A stretch of DNA of 36,088 bases, taken from the NCBI GenBank assembly GCA_028279545.1, contig JANQNN010000004.1, forward strand, positions 1-36,088, in the 5' to 3' direction. How positions within the stretch are numbered: position 1 is the first letter of the stretch; every line of letters begins with the position of its first letter. The stretch comes from Nitrosopumilaceae archaeon. GTDB lineage: Archaea; Thermoproteota; Nitrososphaeria; Nitrososphaerales; Nitrosopumilaceae. Shown here piece after piece: positions 30,810-36,088 of the stretch. Below the pieces are notes generated by a model. That model made no database searches and was not told the DNA's origin. It was given only the letters and a program-made list of their open reading frames with translations. The position numbers and the translations under genes were made by a program.

Positions 30810-32096
30810 ATGATTTCTCCTACTTCTGAAGGTAATGTTAAAAATCTTGAAACCTCCAGAGTGAATAGCGATAAGTTTAGTCTAAAAATTAATTTTTCAA
30901 AAAATAAAAAAGTTGATTCAAAAAAACTACACACCTATGACATTAAAAAATATGTAAATCCAGACAATTTTGATTTTCCTCCAGATATGCAAGAATTAAT
31001 TCCTAAAAATACTCCACCCTATTATGATAGAGGGGAAAATTATGTTGAAAGAATTGTAAGAGCATTAGGATATTTTAAACAATGTGCTTGTATCGGTCCG
31101 AGTGGAACAGGTAAAACCCATATTGTTTATCTTGTAGCTGAATTATGTCAACTCCCATTATGGGAAATTAACTGTGGTTTACAAACATCGACATACGACC
31201 TTTTTGGTCGTTATATTGGACTAGGAAAAGAGAATTGGATAGATGGTATTATTACTTCTTGGTGTAGACATGGCGGAATTCTTTATCTGGATGAGGCAAA
31301 CATGATGAAACAAGATGTCGCTACAAAATTAAATCCAATTTTGGATACTAGGGGACACATGGTATTAAACGAAAAAGACAATGAGCTTATCACTAGACAT
31401 AAAGACGCTTACATGCTAATTAGCATGAACCCTTTTTCATCTGAATTTACAGGTACCAAACCACTAAACGCAGCTTTTAGAAGAAGAATGAGTGTTTGGT
31501 TAAACTTTGATTACATGAGCGTTGGAACTCACATCGATGATAAAGAAGTTAATCTTCTTTTAGAAAGAACCGGAGTTTCGAGAGATACTGCAACAAGTAT
31601 TGTTCATGTTGCCGCCAAACTCCGTCAAGAGTATAAAAATGGTGATTTGCCTTATGGACCCTCTGTTGGGGATTTGGCAAACTGGGCACGAATAATTGCA
31701 GATGGTGCATCACCAATAGATGCTGGAAATGAAACACTGGTAGCAATGACTAGTGACGATTATGAAATTCAAGAAGAAGTAAGAAAAATTATAAAATCAG
31801 TTGATTGGGATGAAACTCAAACAAGTGATGATCCAAAGGTATTCATCATCGTTGCCGTTGAAAAAGCTTTACTAGAGTTAGGAAAACCAGATTTGAATAA
31901 AGTAAAAGAAAGATTGATGAAAGATTATAAACGAACACTAGCTGATTGTTATGAAGAACCAGAATTCTTGAATAGAATTTTGAAAGACATTTACGGAAAA
32001 GCTCATGTAACCATAATAGACTCTATAAAGCGAAATCTAGGCAATGCTTCTAGTTCTGAACCAGTTCAAAAATTCCTAGCAGAAATTACGAGGTAA
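30810..32096 (+). CDS. MoxR-type AAA+ ATPase with C-terminal shared output domain
   Basis: The 428-residue protein is a MoxR-family AAA+ ATPase (same general branch as CbbQ, NorQ and GvpN). Walker A is GPSGTGKT (residues 96-103), Walker B GILYLDEAN, sensor 1 LISMNP, and the arginine-rich AFRRRM carries the likely Arg finger. These ATPases act as chaperones with VWA proteins; the VWA gene is divergent and adjacent. After the lid domain, residues ~349-428 (LELGKPDLNKVKERLMKDYK, LADCYEEPEFLNRILKDIYG) match the C-terminal domain of the response regulator at 21460. MoxR proteins do not normally carry this domain. The membrane protein gene follows after 4 bases, so they share a transcript. Confidence 0.92.
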   Translation: MISPTSEGNVKNLETSRVNSDKFSLKINFSKNKKVDSKKLHTYDIKKYVNPDNFDFPPDMQELIPKNTPPYYDRGENYVERIVRALGYFKQCACIGPSGTGKTHIVYLVAELCQLPLWEINCGLQTSTYDLFGRYIGLGKENWIDGIITSWCRHGGILYLDEANMMKQDVATKLNPILDTRGHMVLNEKDNELITRHKDAYMLISMNPFSSEFTGTKPLNAAFRRRMSVWLNFDYMSVGTHIDDKEVNLLLERTGVSRDTATSIVHVAAKLRQEYKNGDLPYGPSVGDLANWARIIADGASPIDAGNETLVAMTSDDYEIQEEVRKIIKSVDWDETQTSDDPKVFIIVAVEKALLELGKPDLNKVKERLMKDYKRTLADCYEEPEFLNRILKDIYGKAHVTIIDSIKRNLGNASSSEPVQKFLAEITR

Positions 32097-32100
32097 ACCC

Positions 32101-32889
32101 TTGCAATTTTTTTATCAAAGATTCAATGTGCAGGATTACCTTCTCTTTACTTTATTGGGAATTACTTCAATAGTTTTAATCTCAAATTTCATTGGACAAG
32201 GTGCAGCGGAAAATGCCACAAATGGAATTTCAATTGTTCTTTCAGCTTCTGTAATGTTTTTTTCCTTTTTAATGACTTCCAAGTATGGGACAAAAGGAAA
32301 CCATGGAAAAGCATGGATATTGTTTATGTTATTTTCAGCTTATTGGTTTTGTGCAGAAACCGTAGAAATTATTTATCCACTAGTATTGGGAGTAGAAGCT
32401 TGGGAATATGCTAATGACTTTTTTTATATTACTGGATATCCATTATTTTTTTCATTCCTTGTTTTTTATTTAAGACCTTTTGCAAGTCAAATTTCAAAAA
32501 AAATGGTTATAGGAATCAGTGGGTTATCTTTAGTTCTTTTAATTCCCTCTTTAATGATGATTGTTGATTCTGAAGCGTTTTCCACGAATGAAAATGTTTT
32601 ACTATTGATATCATATCCTATCTTAGATTCGCTTGTACTAATCCCAGCTTTAATTGGTGTTGTTTTATTTTTTAAGGGGGAAGTAAATTTCATGATTTCT
32701 CTTTTATGTTTAGGTATAATTACCCAAATTATTGGAGATAATAGCGTCCTTTACTTATCTCTGCAAAATATCTTCTATCCAGGACACCTTGTGGAAGTCT
32801 TATTTTTGTGGACATATGCCCTTTTTGCCTTTGGAATCTCTAATCAATTAGGCATATTCAAGGAAAATGTACGTAAAATTAGCATTTGA
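32101..32889 (+). CDS. Seven-helix integral membrane protein, possible sensor
   Basis: The 262-residue protein has about seven to eight transmembrane helices and almost no soluble loops, ending in a short basic tail (KENVRKISI). The layout resembles the N-terminal membrane-sensor domain of some archaeal histidine kinases, but no kinase, HAMP or other output domain follows. It starts with TTG 4 bases after the ATPase stop, so it is co-transcribed and could be the membrane partner of the MoxR-VWA complex. A T7 tract (32893-32899) right after the stop is a likely terminator. The family is not recognised. Confidence 0.75.
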   Translation: MQFFYQRFNVQDYLLFTLLGITSIVLISNFIGQGAAENATNGISIVLSASVMFFSFLMTSKYGTKGNHGKAWILFMLFSAYWFCAETVEIIYPLVLGVEAWEYANDFFYITGYPLFFSFLVFYLRPFASQISKKMVIGISGLSLVLLIPSLMMIVDSEAFSTNENVLLLISYPILDSLVLIPALIGVVLFFKGEVNFMISLLCLGIITQIIGDNSVLYLSLQNIFYPGHLVEVLFLWTYALFAFGISNQLGIFKENVRKISI

Positions 32890-32892
32890 CAG

Positions 32893-32899
32893 TTTTTTT
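32893..32899 (+). terminator. Poly-T tract after the membrane protein gene
   Basis: A T7 run lies 4 bases after the stop of the seven-helix protein and is followed by more T-rich sequence. Archaeal transcription commonly ends at such runs. A 6-base inverted repeat ggtgta/tacacc (32923-32928 and 32941-32946) follows before the next promoter. Confidence 0.45.
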
Positions 32900-32981
32900 G
32901 TATATTTTGAGGCTAAATTCATGGTGTAAGTTTTTGAAAATACACCTCGATGGATAATATCAAATTTTTTGTTTTTAGGGT

Positions 32982-33431
32982 ATGGTTAAGCATAGGAAGC
33001 ACAGAGCGTTAGCTACTGTTGTTTCAACGGGAATTTTACTTTCAGCCGTAGCAATTCTGGGTAGCGTGTTAGTTAGCTGGTCAAATAGTACTTTTACTGC
33101 AGAACAATATGAAATCAATAAAGTTTATTCAGACGGCGTCAATAAATTAAATGAATATTTAGTAATCGAAAATGTTTGGTTTGGGAATAATCCCAGTAAA
33201 TTTGTAAATGTAACTGCAAGTAATGTTGGGAGTGTTGGATTAAATGTAACAAGAATAACATTAGATAATTCTATTGATAGAACTGATTTACTAATCACTG
33301 ATGGAGGTATTGTAACCAATGAAGAATTCTCTACTGAAATAACTTACAATTGGACTAGCACTGATCCAATAAAAATTACGCTAACTACTGAAAAAGGATC
33401 TATCTATCAAACTTTTGTTCTGGGGCCATGA
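32982..33431 (+). CDS. Small pilin-like protein with class III signal peptide
   Basis: The 149-residue protein begins MVKHRKHRA and is predicted to be cut after Ala9, followed by LATVVSTGILLSAVAILGSV, the hydrophobic stem of an archaeal pilin/archaellin. The rest is a small Asn/Thr-rich beta domain (NVTASNVGSVGLNVTRITLD) with several N-glycosylation sequons. It has a TATA-like ataatatc about 25 bases before the ATG, so the start is probably leaderless. Its stop overlaps the ATG of the next gene (ATGA). It is likely a minor pilin or a partner of the large adhesin it is coupled to. Confidence 0.85.
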   Translation: MVKHRKHRALATVVSTGILLSAVAILGSVLVSWSNSTFTAEQYEINKVYSDGVNKLNEYLVIENVWFGNNPSKFVNVTASNVGSVGLNVTRITLDNSIDRTDLLITDGGIVTNEEFSTEITYNWTSTDPIKITLTTEKGSIYQTFVLGP

Positions 33432-36088
33432 CACAACGAAGAGCTTTATCAACTGTTGTGGGAGGAGTGTTTTTTCTAATTGTTATTGTTGCAGCAGCTA
33501 GCTACCTTACCTCTACAATGAATTTGTTTGATGATTTTTCTGAAACTGTTTTTGCAGTGGAACAAGAAAGAGAAAACAGAAAAAAAGAATCATTTGATAT
33601 TTCAAGATTGACAATCGAAAATAATAAAATAAATCTAGATGTCTTTAATTCTGGAGATATTCCAGTATTTTTTAACAGGTTATGGATAGAAAATGTTACA
33701 GGTGTTGATCAAGTTTACAAATTCAATTTAAATCAAACAGTTACACCAGGAGATATTGCTGAAGATATCTTACAATCTTTACCTTTTACAGCTTTGGGGA
33801 CAGAAAGTTACAAAATGAAACTAGTTACAGATAGAGGGACTACAAAAGAGTTTTCAGTAAATTCATCAACCGACCCATTGAATTTACAATTATTTGCTTT
33901 GCCAGAAGAAATTCCTACGGAATTTCCTTCTACGATTCTGTTATCGGTGACAAACAATTCTACACAAAATACAATCTATACCAACATTATGCCAATTCTT
34001 AATGTAGTTTCCATAGGCGGTCAAGCAGAATTAATAGGTTCTTTTCCTAATCCCCATCCTGTATTAGAAAAGGGTAATACGGCTATTTTTGAGTGGGCCT
34101 ATAGAATTACAGGAGATGAAGGAGATAAAGTACGATTTGAAGCAAATATTCTAAATGGTGTGCCTGGCAATGTAGTTTCCAAAGAAGTTACTGTAAAAGA
34201 TGTTAAATTTGCAGAGCAGAGTACTAGCTCATTAGAGAGTAGTTTCTTGACATCAAGTAACATTGCTCCAGGAGTTTTAATTTTTCATCAAGAAACTTTT
34301 GATGCACTAGGAGAACGACAAATGTGGCAATCTCTTCCTGAAAATAGTTTAGGAGAAGTTATCGATTTTGAAACAACAAATCCAATATTTTATACAAATA
34401 GCGATGGAAATGTAACAGTTAACATTCCTGATGGAAATTGGAATACGGTTATGAGGTATATTAGCAGTCCAATGCCCGAAACCTTGAGACACTCAGGTAG
34501 CACAGCAGAAGATATGGCATATCATTTTGAAACTGATCTAAATTCTCCATTAGATACAACTGAAAATACCGTTATGACTTTGGGTGGAGGTACCATAGAT
34601 ATTGAATTAGATGATTCCAATAACAATAGTGGGTCTTTATGTAGTTCTAGTTCTTGTAACATTGATCTCACAGTCTCTCCAGGAATTGACCGAATGGTTA
34701 TTGTTACGGTTGAAGACGAAGGTACCCTAAATCCAGTTACGTCGATAACCATAACAAATGGAACCAATCCTGCAACTTTAGTTGGAACAGAGCAAGTAGG
34801 TTCTGGTGCATTTGAACAAAATGTAGAGATGTGGCGTTTTATGGAATCAGACATTTCTTCTGGTGATCACACTATTACAGTAAACTTTGGGTCCCCCGTA
34901 TCTGGTGCAGGAATTACGGCTATGTCGTTCATTGGAGTTGAACAACAACCTGAAGAGGCAGAAAATTCAAACACTGTAACTAGTAGTTCCTCTATTTCAA
35001 CAGGAATTACTACCTTGACAAGCGATGCCATGATTGTGTCTGCTGTAGGTAACGGTCAAGGCGGAGGAAGTTACACGTCTCACGGTTCAGGTCAAATTGA
35101 AAGACATGATTTTGCTACATCTAGTGCAGGTCATGGTGTCACTACTGAAATAAAATCAACTCCTGGTTTTGATAGTCAATCCCATACTTATTCATCAACT
35201 GCAAATCGTCAAGCACAATACGTAGCAGCATTCGCGCCCTCCCCAAATTCTGGAACCCATCGTCCCATTTGGAACGCTACTGGCCATGATGGTGCAGGGG
35301 CTTATGTTTTTTCAGGACAGCAATACGCATTGATAGACGTAACAGACGACAACGATCTTGATGATAGCCCTGCAACCACAGCTGGTTGGTTTAATGCAGA
35401 CAGTTCTGGACCCTCAGATTATCAGACAATATACTTTGGACAGAATGGAAGTGGAAGTGACGATTATGAAATATATCTAAATCCTAGTGGCCATTTAGAA
35501 TTCAGGGTTGATGCAGCGTCTGCATCAAGAATTGCAACATGCACCAGTGCTGTAGATTATCGAGATGATACATGGCATCATTTTGTTGCAGTTTATCCAA
35601 GTGATAATGATTGTAAGTTGTACGTGGATGGAGTTTTCCAAGATTCTGATTTTAATTCAGGAGAATCTGGAATTAGACTTGCAGGAGATATTATCGTTGG
35701 AGCGTATTCAATTTCCCCCGTAACTGATGGGTTTCATGGAATGATTGATGATATCATCCACTGGGATAATTATGATCTAAATGAAGGTGCTGAAGATGAA
35801 GTACTAGATTTATTTAATACCAATTATGGTGTTGATGCACATCGCTTAGATTTTGATATTAGAGTTGTTGATGAGTTTGGAAATGATCTGGGACTTTCCA
35901 ACAAAACAATTACACAAACTTACAATTACTCTATTCCATATGCAAGTGATTTTGCTGAATATCCTTCTCCTATTGAAGATGTTTGGGGACAATTTAATTT
36001 CACGGTGACAAATTCAAATCCAGTGGTAATTGGTCCAGGTGAAAGATTAATGCTCAATATGACCAATATCCCAAGAAGTATAGGAAAT
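33428..36088 (+). CDS. Giant pilin-type adhesin with LamG/ConA-like domain, 5' part
   Basis: The frame is open from ATG 33428 to the window end (887 codons, no stop), so the gene is truncated at its 3' end. It begins MTQRRA followed by LSTVVGGVFFLIVIVAAASY, a class III signal peptide with pilin stem. After the stem come repeated beta domains rich in Asn, Ser and Thr. About residues 620-800 form a LamG/concanavalin-like fold (AGAYVFSGQQYALIDV, DTWHHFVAVYPSDND, CKLYVDGVFQDSD, GMIDDIIHWDNYDL). The ATG overlaps the stop of the small pilin (ATGA), coupling the two. A pilin stem on so large a protein suggests an adhesin at the pilus tip, binding glycans or surfaces; the ligand is unknown. Confidence 0.88.
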   Translation, partial: MTQRRALSTVVGGVFFLIVIVAAASYLTSTMNLFDDFSETVFAVEQERENRKKESFDISRLTIENNKINLDVFNSGDIPVFFNRLWIENVTGVDQVYKFNLNQTVTPGDIAEDILQSLPFTALGTESYKMKLVTDRGTTKEFSVNSSTDPLNLQLFALPEEIPTEFPSTILLSVTNNSTQNTIYTNIMPILNVVSIGGQAELIGSFPNPHPVLEKGNTAIFEWAYRITGDEGDKVRFEANILNGVPGNVVSKEVTVKDVKFAEQSTSSLESSFLTSSNIAPGVLIFHQETFDALGERQMWQSLPENSLGEVIDFETTNPIFYTNSDGNVTVNIPDGNWNTVMRYISSPMPETLRHSGSTAEDMAYHFETDLNSPLDTTENTVMTLGGGTIDIELDDSNNNSGSLCSSSSCNIDLTVSPGIDRMVIVTVEDEGTLNPVTSITITNGTNPATLVGTEQVGSGAFEQNVEMWRFMESDISSGDHTITVNFGSPVSGAGITAMSFIGVEQQPEEAENSNTVTSSSSISTGITTLTSDAMIVSAVGNGQGGGSYTSHGSGQIERHDFATSSAGHGVTTEIKSTPGFDSQSHTYSSTANRQAQYVAAFAPSPNSGTHRPIWNATGHDGAGAYVFSGQQYALIDVTDDNDLDDSPATTAGWFNADSSGPSDYQTIYFGQNGSGSDDYEIYLNPSGHLEFRVDAASASRIATCTSAVDYRDDTWHHFVAVYPSDNDCKLYVDGVFQDSDFNSGESGIRLAGDIIVGAYSISPVTDGFHGMIDDIIHWDNYDLNEGAEDEVLDLFNTNYGVDAHRLDFDIRVVDEFGNDLGLSNKTITQTYNYSIPYASDFAEYPSPIEDVWGQFNFTVTNSNPVVIGPGERLMLNMTNIPRSIGN

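Noticed and set aside
34522-34854. Minus-strand open frame of 110 codons
   Set aside because: It lies wholly inside the adhesin gene, whose frame is open and has domain structure.
20116-36088. Archaellum operon
   Set aside because: ArlI/ArlJ-like genes are present, but no arlF, arlG, arlH or arlC/D/E genes are seen, so a type IV adhesive pilus or Tad-like system is more likely.

Overview
The window looks like chromosome of an ammonia-oxidising, Nitrosopumilus-like archaeon (Nitrososphaerota/Thaumarchaeota). The DNA is strongly AT-rich. Many genes start 25-30 bases downstream of a TATA-like box with almost no leader, and TTG/GTG starts are common. Diagnostic genes are archaeal aRF1, an archaeal-type AspRS beside gatCAB, PurP, CbtAB, TrmB, class III signal peptides, and secreted proteins with the WIK..AGWW module. 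No ammonia-oxidation gene is present, so the lineage call is inference. I found no rRNA, tRNA, CRISPR array, insertion sequence or integrase.

Region 1 (1-6109), housekeeping and envelope: the 3' end of a secreted repeat protein with a (QQTD)n linker; a HIT protein convergent with peptide release factor aRF1; an unknown secreted protein; a membrane-tethered DsbA-like thiol oxidoreductase; and a winged-helix protein divergent from the cobalt transporter pair cbtB-cbtA.

Region 2 (6117-9662), a regulated phosphonate-type uptake system: two tandem paralogous winged-helix regulators, then phnD-phnC-phnE. A 20-base perfect palindrome covers the promoter of the regulator pair. The regulator and phn promoters share two sequence blocks in the same order, which suggests autoregulation plus control of phn.

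Region 3 (9674-20043), metabolism and translation: purP, small unknown genes, a 39-residue zinc-knuckle microprotein, aspS, a zinc-ribbon protein, a membrane-anchored PQQ-type sugar dehydrogenase, gatC-gatA-gatB plus an 87-residue protein, and an AMP-forming acyl-CoA synthetase. AspRS and GatCAB together fit the indirect route to Asn-tRNA (and Gln-tRNA).

Region 4 (20116-36088), a type IV pilus / secretion island. It holds a prepilin peptidase, a TrmB regulator, a divergent atypical response regulator, a large Ig-like surface protein, a TadC/ArlJ-type platform protein, a TadA/ArlI-type ATPase and a major pilin. It continues with a VWA protein, a SecB-like acidic protein, a MoxR-type AAA+ ATPase, a 7-helix membrane protein, a second pilin-like protein, and the start of a very large pilin-type adhesin with a LamG-like domain that runs off the window. 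The least ordinary feature is the MoxR-VWA pair, with a possible export chaperone, inside a pilus locus. Its AAA+ ATPase and the response regulator end in the same ~80-residue domain, which ties signalling to the ATPase.
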